DNA of 64,000 bases from Anisakis pegreffii (lineage: Eukaryota; Nematoda; Chromadorea; Rhabditida; Anisakidae): assembly GCA_035041965.1 (NCBI GenBank), contig JAPYMA010000840.1, forward strand, positions 283,708-347,707, written 5' to 3'. This document shows positions 1 through 12,700 of the stretch, one piece after another. The notes below the pieces were generated by a model. That model had not been told where the DNA came from. It searched no databases and worked only from the letters and a program-made list of their open reading frames with translations. Numbering within the stretch: the stretch's first letter is position 1; each line of letters starts with the position of its first letter. The translations under genes were made by a program, and so were the position numbers.

Positions 1-3000
1 CTGTATTTATCAAAATTTACAGTTCTTAGGGATTATTGCTTTGACCGTTCACATTTCACACATCATACATGGACACCTGCTGAGCTCTTAACCGCTAAAT
101 ATTCAAAATAAATTTTGGAATCACTGAAATTTTCAGAAAATCTTCACACTTCAACTCCATAGTAACTGACAATCTCTGAGATTGGATGGAAGTTCAAGTT
201 GGAGATAATGTAAAAACTGATAACACATTCAGGAATAGTGAGTTGGTTGCGATAAATGCTCCGTGTTTCATGAATATTGCTGAATACACGAGTTGTTCGG
301 TTGATAATACAATAATGTGCGACACATTTGTATGAAATGAGTATCGAATACGAATTACGCATTCAGTAATATGATAATTATGAAACGTTCGAATTGTATT
401 CCACAAAACTTACGATGCACTTCATCGTGAATTGGGGTCATTTCATATGAATTGTATTTACGCATTATGCAACCTCTCGACAATCAAACTACTCGCAGCG
501 ATACATTTCCATTCATTCATTAGTTAACGAATACGAGAAAGTACACAGCGGTAGGAGGTATCTTGTGCTCATTTGACTGCATGATCCATTTCGTTGTTAT
601 CCCTCACTTTTACACTAATCCGTCAATTAATTAATTAATCGCTGGAGAATTCAATACGTGCTCAAACTGATAAGATGAAGTTTACATGATCTACATTCAA
701 AACTTTATGAAATCATAATTGAGCCCTCATAAATCTGATTCGCGTGTGGTATTTTCGTAATTTCCCTTTCACTTGCAATGATTTCTCAGAGTCACTATCA
801 GAGTTAATCAATTGAAATGAGCGTTTAATATGATCAATTATTACTACCATTATTGAAACCATATGCGAAATGAATTCATCTGTTCATTTCAGAGTCAGTG
901 ACCGAAGACCACTCATTTCTCAGTAATGTGTTGTCATTTTTGCTATTCTCTCCAAGTGCAAAATCAACAAACGCAAATAAATCTTCCATGCAATCCAACT
1001 AAAACAGATGAAAGGACATAAATTATTTTGTCGAAATATAATAAAAAGTCTCTTTCATTATGCTATCAGCACATTAAAGAGAAGAATACGAGGAATGAAG
1101 GTAAAAGGACGGATGATCATTATCATATAGATGACAAGTCGTCATATCCACTGATCCATCTCTTCGGATATCGCTTTTAATAAGCTCATTAAGTAGGATG
1201 CGCATCTACCGCCCTCTATAATTATCTACCTACGTACATATTCTCATTTATTTCCCATCTTCGACAACAAAATTATCGTAAATTTGATGAAAGACGAACG
1301 GCAAACCATATTTTAATTTATCGACAAACAACTGCTACATAGGAACATTCATAATATTAGCGAAAACAACAACAATAGCAGCAAAAATAACCAGATCACA
1401 TATATACGAACAAAGTTGTGGATGCGAAAAGTACGCAAAGAATTTCGAAGGCTTTTATTAAACCTTGTTCAGGTGTTTGAAAGAGCGTTCAAAGAAACGG
1501 TACTTAAAAATTAAAAAATTATATATGAAAATGCTAGAGGTAATGGGCAACGGTTTGCATTTGCATAATAAATTCTATTAGCAGTGATGTAGTACTCGAT
1601 GCATCATTAACAAATCAATTATATTGTAAAACATCAATTCATCATCACCATATTCATTAATTTATCCCACTCACGTTCTTGCAAGTTGATGCACACAACT
1701 CGCAAGTGACGACGACATAACAACTCGAACGCGTTACGCAATCTGACCTCTGAACCTATTGTTTACTTTTCATTTATTACTCCTATAACTGCAGCTATGG
1801 ATATAAAACTACTTATTACTCTATCTGTAACAATATTCTTAACTGTACATACAATCTTCTTCAATTTTATGCAAACAATCGTAAAAGATTACGAAAACGA
1901 AATGCATTACATCGTAATGTGATACGAGTGCTGTGATCTTCGTTTCGCTGGATGCAAGCGATCTTGAGCAATCATAAACATCCTCTTCGTGAACAAATAA
2001 ACTATTTTGTTCGGGAGGTGAGTAACTTCAAGACGTTGTAAACGATTTGGTAATATTCAACGAACACGAACGAATTCACTAAAAATTTGGAATTTTTGAT
2101 CGATAGAAACTGCAATATTGAATGTTACTGATTAAGAGAAGCGAACAAAACGTTGTTCATCAACCATTTAGAGACTTTGAAATTTTTGTTATCTTCTCAA
2201 ATGCAGCTGCTTGAAGAAGGCAGCTGTTTGTGATGGTTGTCTTCAAGCTATTCATTATCACACGAATGATCGATGCAACATTCACTTTTCCAAAATGATT
2301 TCTGTACTTCTTTCAGCTAAAATTCTGTATTACCATTAAGTCATCGCTACCCAAATCTTTTGTCCTGCTTATATATGTTAGTTTTTGAAGACGTTTCCCG
2401 AAGTCATACGAAAACTTTGGATGAAATCATTTACAATCGAAAATCCCAATTGCTCCATAAATAATAAAAATTCGAACGTCAGAGCATTTGTACGAATGCA
2501 TTTGCCTGCGTTTTGGCATGAATCATCTCGCAAAAATGAAACATACGAAGCAAGAGGCTAGAATAATGCTAAATTGGAAGGTAACTTACAGTTAATCAAA
2601 ACATAAGCGTTTAATTGCAAAATTGGCCATAATTAGGAAGTGGACTGATTATGTTCGCGTTATGGCCGCCACAGTTTCTCGAAATGCTACGCCGAAAGTA
2701 AGCTGAACGAATGAAGAAGCAGAAAAATGGTTGGATCGGAATCTTCTAGTCAGTTCAGAACTTCCCTCCCTCACAATCAGCGTAAAATTGATGTAAGGCA
2801 AATTCCAAGACTGGAACATTGTCTAGCTCACAACTGATAAAAGTATCCTTCATATGAACTACCTAAGGTCAAGTTTAGACATGATAATATTAAGAATTAT
2901 CAAATGAAAGGAAACCAATATCTGCAGCAACAAATCGTCTACAATGAAAATGGCGATAACAATGCGAATACGAAATACGAATCCAACCACCATTTAAGGC

Positions 3001-6000
3001 CTCACTGCTGCATCTTTATTTCACATTTGCATTGAACACCTGTCTCCGTTGATTTATTACGTGCACTCACCAAAAACTGAGCAATCACACAATAAGACGG
3101 AACACACAAAAACATTTCATTTAATTTGTTTACTTTAACTCATCCATTTATTTTTTTTCAACAATGAATGAATCAATACAAATTGAAAATCGTAAGGATA
3201 ACGAATCGTTAAATAATCATGCGGAACAACCGCTTTCATCGATGTTGAGCACATTGCGATGATGGGCTAAAATTACTGATTTGACGAATAAAAAATCCAC
3301 TTTACGGCTATTAAATTGCCCGAAAATGGCAATTTTTTCATGAAAGAAAAAGATCTGTCGCAGAAAAATACAAAAAGATCGTTCCAAAATCAAAACTGGA
3401 AAGTTTGTTCAGGTAGAATTTTAAACTTGTCAACGATTTTAATGAGAAATTTGCCGAATTCAGACTGGAAAAATATTTCGATTGGTGTTGTTGTTGTGGT
3501 AATTTCGAAACAATTTTCTGTTCATCGTGAGTCATTCAAACTTCACAAAAACCGCGGAATTGTGACCTTTACCAATTTTGTGAGCATTCGAACACATTTT
3601 TGTGACTACGGCAATAGCTGTAAACACCGCAATTGCATAAACAATACAAGTTGAAATTCCGATCAAACGTGTCAATTCCAAATTTGTATCTATCTCCAAA
3701 TTTAAGCGTTTATTATCATCATTAAAAGCACTCTCACGACAATTCATCACAAAACAATCTAAACAAATTAATCAGTCATTCAACAGCTGTTCGTTCTTAC
3801 TAATTGCCACAAAATCCAGTCAAAACATTTCAGTCGTCAATCGCTCTTAACACTTCGCAAAACTCTTGTTCAAATGCTTGAAGGATCATGAACATAGTTG
3901 GGTTTATGAAGGAAATGCGATCGTATATGTGCAAATGCTTCAGTTTTGTATGTGTAATATGAGAGGCAGTTGCAGGATTGTGTTCAATCAAGCGTATGCA
4001 TATTCTAATAGTTTTTTTCGAAACAATCGAATCATTACGTTAAGAACAACTCATGCATTCGTTAACTCAAACGAATTTCAAATGGTATTAATAAGAAATG
4101 ATAAATTATACGATAATCCGTCGCAGTACAAGGTAAATGAGTGTACATCATGAGGAGCAATCGAGAACCGCTACCGAATCAATAATGGATGGCTGAATTG
4201 AACGTTGTTTGGTGATGTGAGCGAATAATTGAAGAACTCAACTCGACAAGATGGGAATTAAAATCTATTACTGAATTGCACGCAAAAAATGCTCTTGATT
4301 CATGACGGAATACTTTGAAGAATAGACAAATGAAACGAAAACCGAAAGAAACGAATGAATACGAGATGATGAAAATGAGATGCAATAAAAAGCTGGATAT
4401 CAAGTAGAAGTAAGAATGCGAAGAACGCATCTCACATCTCATCTCTAGATATATTCTGCTGCATGGTGTTGTAGTCTTGACATGAACAACGCGTTACGTT
4501 TACTAAGCAAACGATTCACTCATCACAGTTATAGTAATAATAACAATAATAATAATAATCTTTAGCTGATGTGACATATGGTGATCGCTATAAAGAATAC
4601 AATATGAATGATGAGCGTGTTCGTTTTAGAAATCACAATAGACTACTACAATTCATTCATGTACGACATACACTCTCATAGATCACAAACACTTTTATGA
4701 TGTCACATTCAATGTTCTACAGTTCAGTGCGATTCTATTCTAAACATTCACCAATGTGTGTGCGAAGCATAGGATTCTAATGGTATCTAGGATTATTGCG
4801 GTAATGCGAGGTGCGATCCTCTCGTTGCATTCATCTTGATATCCTATGTACTTGAATCGTTTTCATATTTTTATATTTCAATTTAAAAAACAAATGATAT
4901 TTCAAGTGAAACGAATTTCAAATGTTAATTGGAATGCTCAATCTATTCACAAAAGAGGAACGAGGAAACTTGTTCAAATAGCGATTTACGAGAGGACATT
5001 TATCTATTCAAAAAATTTCAATTTTTTCACAGCTGTATCTGTGAACGCAGTTTATTTCTATTCGTTTTCGATACGGTACAACTCCAACGCAGACTTCATT
5101 AATCAAGTATAACCACTTCATTTTACTCTTCGACTGTAAGTCTCTCAGCTGAGAGTTGAACAAATGGCATGCATGATATATCAGATGCATCATGCATTCA
5201 ATCCACTCATATACATATGATATTTCAGATGAATACTTTGGTTGATTGATTTATTCGTTTTCATTCGTTCACTGATTTGTTGCAAGTGGAAAAAAATAAC
5301 TGCAATAAGAATTTATTCAAAAAAGGAACGCATCATTATAGAGAAACAAACGAGAAAAGGGATGTTTTAAATGAACAAACAAGAGAATTTCACACAGTAA
5401 ATTCATTCGGATATTGCAATCATACAAAGCATATAAAGAGTATAAATGAAATGAGCTCATAGAAATCCTGTCAACTGTTGAATGCAATTGTTGGTCCAAA
5501 ACTGCTCTTGGTTACTCCAAGCCCATCCAAATTGTCAACTTCGGTCATTCGTTTGCAAAATGAAAATGACTATGGAGGCCATTTTTGCGAGAAGTTATTT
5601 TGTTAAGGAGAGGAACGATCAAAGAATACAAAATGAAATATGCAATTGAAAATAAAACCAAAAACGATTACATAACAAAAACTGAAAAATGAATTCATTA
5701 CAATTGAGCAGTTTAATTGAAGTGATTAGCATATATATGCATGTTTTTTTTTGTTGTAAATATCGCACAGCTAAAATATGTTTGTCGTTTTCTTAATTAA
5801 TTGTTGAAATTAGCACCGAAATCTAGCACTACGCTTCTTTCATCATCAGAAAGAACATTTATCATACTCTAGGCTGACATGAATCGGAACTAAACAAAAA
5901 GCAAAGCAAGATCAAGACAGGGAAATGAATCAGCAGAAGGTGAACGAGTTGTCAGGAAAGCTTCGTAAATGCATCGACGAGATTTTTGCATAGTTTGGAT

Positions 6001-6755
6001 GGACGTGATCCGTTTTGAATAGTTGCATTTGAATGAGAATTAATTTTCTAACATATATAAAATGAAAATTGAACGGTGAAAAATGTAAAACATAACATAC
6101 TCAACAAGAAAATTTCACAATAACGACATCAACTACAATATGGCTACATGATGGGTGTTTATGGCGATTTTGTTAGCGACCACTCCATTTTCAAGCATTT
6201 GTGACTTTTTTCAGAGCTTAGTGGATGATAAGAGAACGAAATGATGCTTCAAATAAATCAAATTTTTCAGAAAAAGATTTTAATAGATTGAGAAATTTTC
6301 GATTTTGAAGTGACTTGGTTATTATAAGGATCTCTAAAATGAAACTCTTCATTGAAATGGTTAGAATAAATTTTCATTGTAAATAAACGTTCTGCTGAGG
6401 CTTTAAGGCTGAACAGAAGACTTGAAAATGGAATGAGTTATGATGTTAAGGACAAATGAAACGAAAAAAACGCATGAAAGAAAAATTTCTTCAAGAAATT
6501 CTGAATCACTGAACAAAATTACTAATGAAAAATAATGAAAATTTCCAGTTAATTCAAATTACTCTACATAACAAACAAAAAGCGCTTGAATAAATGTGAC
6601 GATGATGTGATATGATCATTATGTATTAGACTATTTCAACGCATTACACTTCTTCTAACCAACAAAACAAAAATTAATCGTGTTCAAAACCATAACTGAT
6701 TCATGCATTTGATATATCAGAAAGAAAAACTCGAAAAATTTCGTCGTCATTCGTT
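1..6755. other. AT-rich spacer downstream of feh-1, no convincing gene
   Basis: Both strands show only short open frames of AT-rich composition. The single item with protein-like character is a possible small membrane protein at 3.5-3.75 kb, listed separately. The feh-1 3' UTR and polyadenylation site should lie just below 6756 but could not be fixed. Confidence 0.6.
3532..3747 (-). CDS. Possible small single-pass membrane protein or exon, unrecognised
   Basis: Reading from the ATG at 3747 gives 71 codons to a stop. The first 30 residues are polar (MNCRESAFNDDNKRLNLEID), followed by one hydrophobic stretch long enough to span a membrane (LIGISTCIVYAIAVFTAIAVV) and a basic tail. A possible donor (ATTG|gtaaag) lies near the end, so it may be an exon of a longer gene; I could not find a next exon in the right phase. 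It matches no family I recognise and may be chance. Confidence 0.2.
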   Translation of the reverse strand: MNCRESAFNDDNKRLNLEIDTNLELTRLIGISTCIVYAIAVFTAIAVVTKMCSNAHKIGKGHNSAVFVKFE

Positions 6756-9700
6756 TCACCGCGACGATGACGAAAAACGATCGCGTACTGAGCCAATTGC
6801 ACCCCATAATGAATCACCCCAACCCTGAAATTTGCAATTCACTTCAAACAAAAAAAACTCGGAATGAAACTCCTTCAAAATAAGACGACTTTTCAAATCG
6901 AACACAACTTTGACAAAACGTCGCGCATACTGAACGCTAACGAATGCAACTAATAATGCGATAGGCAAAGATATTCGGTTCGAATTAGAAGTTATTGCAA
7001 ATCGTGTCATATTACAGAGAAATGCCGTCCAAAATTTGATTCGTATTGTGATAAATATACGAACGTTAAGATTACAAACAACAGCTGAACGTATGATAAT
7101 GATGATGGTCTTAACAATAATTGCATCGAAAACGAAAATCAAAATGAAGAAAATGAACTGCGGTGAACCTTTCCATTGAGAGGGATACGTGCGTTTGCGT
7201 GTGCATCTAGAACTTTTTGATAACGTAATTTACATGCCGCTTCTATTGTCTTGGCCATTATTGCGGCATTCGGCTCGACATGAAACACGTAACACATGAA
7301 ATTCTCCGACGATGTATGCATTATGAATGCACAGTGCCTGCAATATCACTCACTCACTTCATTAGCAAGATAACAGCAGTGATAACCAAATTTATCAAAA
7401 TACCGAGCACAATCACGTTAACGACAAAATCAGATCAATTTTTAAAACATCAATAGTAACTGAATTGATAAATGTACACTTATAAGTTATCATAACTAAT
7501 GTTATGGTAATAGTAACAGTAATAATGAGTAATAAAATTAAAAACAACAATAGTAGTGACGATAATTAATGATGAAAACGAACTTGATATCGCGACCAAT
7601 ACCCAGAAATGAGAGATAACGCACGCGACACTCAGCAATCTGATTCCCGTTCACCTCATTGATTGTTATTGTTGACGGTGCTATCGATACGTCCGTTAAA
7701 ATCCAACGTTCTGGACGCACCTTCAATCAGAATTCATTTGACACTCACCGGATGAACTGGGCAATTATTGATATGAACCATTAAACTTCCTAATGAAAAT
7801 CGACCGAAAATGAATGAAGACCGAACCAAAAATAATGAATAACAGAATAATAACCTGAAAATAAAATAATGAATAACAGAATAATAACCTGTGAAACGAG
7901 TCGATCAACAGCTTCATTTAAGATCTCAATTCCAGTTGCACGTGGTACCTGAGTAACACCCAAAAAGTGACATCTGATCGTCTTTTTTGGCTCTTCAATT
8001 GGTGTTGGCAACGAAGATTCTCCTTAAATTCAATTTTTTGATCAATCTTTGAGCTGTAATCCATTTATTCAATTTTGTAAGCATTGACTGGCAAGTCGTT
8101 TTCAGAGATTACAATTGAATGTATTTAAGAATAAAATCAGATTAGTTAAGCACAATTTGAACATTGGAAAAATGACGATTTGAATACTGGAAAAGGAAAA
8201 ACAACAGAAAGCAATAGAGTACCCCTACTGACAATCCTTCTCTCATTGCGTTCCATTGAATTCAATGTATTCGGTCTTCGTTGCAGCATTAATCGTTTAC
8301 AGATATCCCTCAACGTGTTCGCAATAGTACGAGCGGGTGTATCGCAACGGAATACATGGCACATGAAACGTCGTGAATTGCGATCACGTGCTACATATGC
8401 GAAATCCCTGCAATTGTCCCTTCGCATCACCATTATCATTATTCAGCACTCACTCATCAAGCTTCATCCACTCATCCCATAAGTTAATTTTATAAGCTTT
8501 TTCTGGAGCCTGCTCATTATCTTCTCTGATTGATCTCTTAGGTTGACTGAATAATTTCAGTTCAAGTATTGATTCTCTCAAGATCGATCTCATTGACATT
8601 TTTGATTCATTCATTAAGATCACTATTGTTAATGTAGTTTCGACTGCGACCAACACTAATATGGCAGCTTATGGAATGAATCTGAAACCAACAAAACGAG
8701 CTTCTAACGATAACTGGGACGAAAAGCCTAACGTCTGTAGACGCTATGCTAAACTACAAACGGAACAGATCGATGCTATACCAAACTGAATTAAAACCAA
8801 TAACATTTCCGAATTCAATGACAGTGAAAGAACTAAACAACAGCGAGAAATGAACCAGAAGAATGCATTAAGATGATGCCACGACAATATCGAGAAAGCA
8901 CCTCTTCCAATAAGCATATTCTAATCTCATGCATAACTATCATCAAATACAACAAAACAAATATTTCTATGGACAAACAATTCCATGGACATTATTCATA
9001 CTCGATAATTTTAACGTTTTACAAATTCAGTTCATGAATGATATCAATCTGAATTGTTTAATCGCCAAAATCATGTGGATTTGAAGCGGTTATATTGAAA
9101 TTGAAATGAGTTCATGGGACTGAGATGAATTCATGTACAATCCAAACAAAATCTGGGAGTGAGATGAATTCATGTACAATCAATGCAACAGTTGAATGAC
9201 AACAGAGGTGTCCTCAGAAGTGATATCTCTCACGTATGAACTTTATTTGCAAAATAAGGTTCACTTATGCGTTCTGGTGTCTATCTTACATAAAACGAGT
9301 TCGATTTTGGACGAACTAATCAATTAAGTTCAATGAAACGATCATCTCATAAGGGATTTTACAACACGGAAATTGTTCATGATGAATGACACAAAACAAC
9401 AAGCAGCAATCATCATGCAGCATCATTTTCAACGACACAATCAAAAATTCATTACCTGTCTCTGAAGTGATCGAAGCGAGATTAAAACACACGATTAGTG
9501 ACATTAAAAGAAATTTTTTAAAAACAAGTCATAAATGCCAAAAGTTTACAAAAAAATACCAATACAAAATAAAGACCAAAAATGAATATAAAAGTCGTGT
9601 TGCAATGAAATCAAACAATTGCTCATTATGTGAACAGCACAAAACAATGCATAGTGATATTGAAGAAAAGACTCTCAAAAGCAGCATAAATACGGGTGAG

Positions 9701-12700
9701 AAATTGATGGACAATATCGAAATTCAATATAAAAAGAATTCGACTCGAAAAAATTTCGGATGATTACTAAAATCCGAGCGACATGCCTCAGTTAGCAGCT
9801 GCTTATTTGAAACGATGCAATCAGTTTGAATTGGCTCTATAGTGGGATTGGATCGAGAACACACCCATTTGTGAAGAGGTGACGAGAAAGCAACGAAACA
9901 GCAAGCAAAAATTGAGTTAATGTTTGAGTTTAGTAAAAGATGAGTCGAACTGAAATGCACACGATCACACAATGAAACAATTTGACAAATTCAAATTTTT
10001 TCACACAAAATCGATTATCATTTGGAAAATCCTCAATACTAGTTTGCTCATCACCAAAATCACCAATTTCATTTCTGATCAGAAAAATGAGCAAGTCTTT
10101 AAGAACCAACTAGGCGAAATGAGATGGAAGTATTTCTTTGAAAGCATTTCAGAGGAAAATGTGCAAATTTGGACAAACATAAGTTTGACATCTCAGAATG
10201 AATAATGCATCCATCGTTTTCTATTTTTCTATCATACAAAAATTTCCAGCAAAAAGATGATTGACCGCAGTGAAGGTGAACGATAACTTATTTACATCAG
10301 TTTCTAGGTGGCGAGCAATCTTATAGAATAGGTATAGCTCAACGGGAGATTTATGCTCTTATTTATTGTTACTCAAGCGACTCGACTCAATGAATGTATG
10401 AATAATGAACATTAAAGTAAGTAAGTCGCTTTATTCGATTGCTATTGCCCAGTCACCAAATGTACTACTACTACTTCCTTCACAAGCAACTTCTAAAAAT
10501 GCGCCCACCATCGCACGCCAACAATCGATACGAATAAATTTTTGTTACGCTCTTTAATGAATATCGCGATTAATAAATACAAACTCTGTGGCTTACTCTA
10601 CAAGGAGTTCTGATGAACATTCGAATAGTTTGAACGATATTCTATGGATATCATTCAATTTATTCCATTGTTCATTTTAAATTCATTAACTGTTTATTTC
10701 CTACTTGATAATAGTTCAATGAATCTATTCAGTTGTACAATAGTTTCGAGTAAATTCTAATAGGCGTATGTGACTTAGAAGAAATTTCGAGATGGATGAG
10801 AAAAAAGCAATTTACACAAATCAAGAGTCAAAATTTTCAATTTGAGGAAAATCTTCAAAAACTGAATGAAATGGTGATAATGACGAATGCGGTGTTAGCA
10901 ACAGTACACAGCAAACAATGCTGCCTACAGAAAATGTTGATAGTTTCAACAGAGAGCAATTTGCAAAATCAGAATTGAGAACGAAAAGTTGAATTAATGG
11001 AATGAAATGAACGACTAAACAACCTTCCGTTATCACGACCAACACCCCAAACACGGATCTGTTGAATACGTTCCGAGTGTACAACGGCCATCGTGTCAGG
11101 ATCGATCAGCGTTAAATCATTATCATCTATTTCCATTATCAATTCTCTTCCCTAAAAAATTTTGATAATTCATTCTTGAATATTTCTTTACTTAGTTACT
11201 TATTGTTAATCAGCAATCACGATTAGAAGCCTACGACTTCTTTTGGTCATCTCTTCGATCATTTATGAGTTCGTGTTTCGTTTATTCATGATCCTTCGCA
11301 TGAATCCCTTTTTAACTTCATTAAAATTATCTTATCATCGTTTCAAACCAATGCAAAATCATTATGTTTATCATATTGTTTTGATAATAATTGATGATCT
11401 ACTAATTACCTCTCTTATTCACTTCGGAGTATTCTCAACAAATCATTCAGAATTTCCACTTTTTCTCTTTCTGATGCGAAATGAAAATTCCATCGCATTT
11501 TGCTTTTTTTCTGTCTTCCGAAAGAAATTTCATTATCTTTAAATCTTTTAACTAACAAATCAAATTCCAATTCATGCACTTTACAGTACATAATTTCCTT
11601 CTCAAAAGCAAATGAAACTGAAATTTTTCGAAATAATTTCTGCTCTCAAATGGCGAATAAGCTCCATATACATGTGTCAATATTCAAATTGTTTCAATAC
11701 ACACATTGAAATTGACTTTTGAAGTGTTAAATCATTTCAGAGAATATGTTACAATTGGCGATAAACCACTCTCTCAAGGGATCAAGAACGGCTCGAAAAA
11801 TTCGAATTTTCAAACGAATAAAAAAGAGCAAAAAATGAAGGAAACTGATACGAGCCAATGCATATGAATACGTACATCGCCCCACTTCGACACATTATCC
11901 ATAATATCATTTCGACCAGTGCTCAAGTCCACAATCGCTTTGTTCACCGCTCTTGAACTCCTCTCGGCAGTCAACTCTTCTTCTGCGATTTCCGTCCATC
12001 CCAGTGAACGAACTGCGAATCTGACCGGCTGAAATCAGTAGTTGAATATCAAATTACTCTGCTTCATAACACTGCACTTAAAAATGACAAGAATTTTCAG
12101 AAATCTCAACTCAAATTTCTCTTAAAATAGAAAAAAATGGCTGATTTTTGGAGTATTTATGACAGAGAATCAAACTATTATTATAATACCAATTTGTTAC
12201 TCACTGAATTCATTACTATTATGAAACAAGGCATAGGCTGAAGAATAAACTTTGCATTGATTAAGACTATCCGAATCCTCTTAAATGAAATTGATTCAAA
12301 AAAGTGTTGTCGATCGCGAAGAAATTTTGGAACTGTCCGGATGAGGAAGAAATATTATTACGCGGAGTCGTAAATTTGTTGTGAATACAACGAGTGATTT
12401 AGTATTGTTTTCTAAATTAACGGTGAAGATTGACAGTAAATGCATCAATGTTAACAGTGAAAAAATTGATAAAATTTAGTTTTCTTCTAAATTTGATAAG
12501 TAGTACATTTGTGAGAATATCGAACACTTAGTTGATCAAGGAATAACTCATAACTTCAAATCTATCAACTTCACGCACTTTTCTGCACTCAAGAATGCAC
12601 TACTACATTCTATATCTCTCATTTCTCATTCAATTCATCTTGATTGTAAATATTAATGGTTTATGAACGTTTGCACTGAAAATCAGCTGATTCACAAAGA

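Noticed and set aside
4525..4560. AAT-rich microsatellite
   Set aside because: Ordinary simple repeat, common throughout this AT-rich window.
9386..9763. 125-codon plus-strand open frame from an ATG inside the feh-1 PTB1 intron
   Set aside because: Lys/Asn/Ser-rich composition is what AT-rich DNA gives by chance; no domain, no splice partner, antisense to feh-1.
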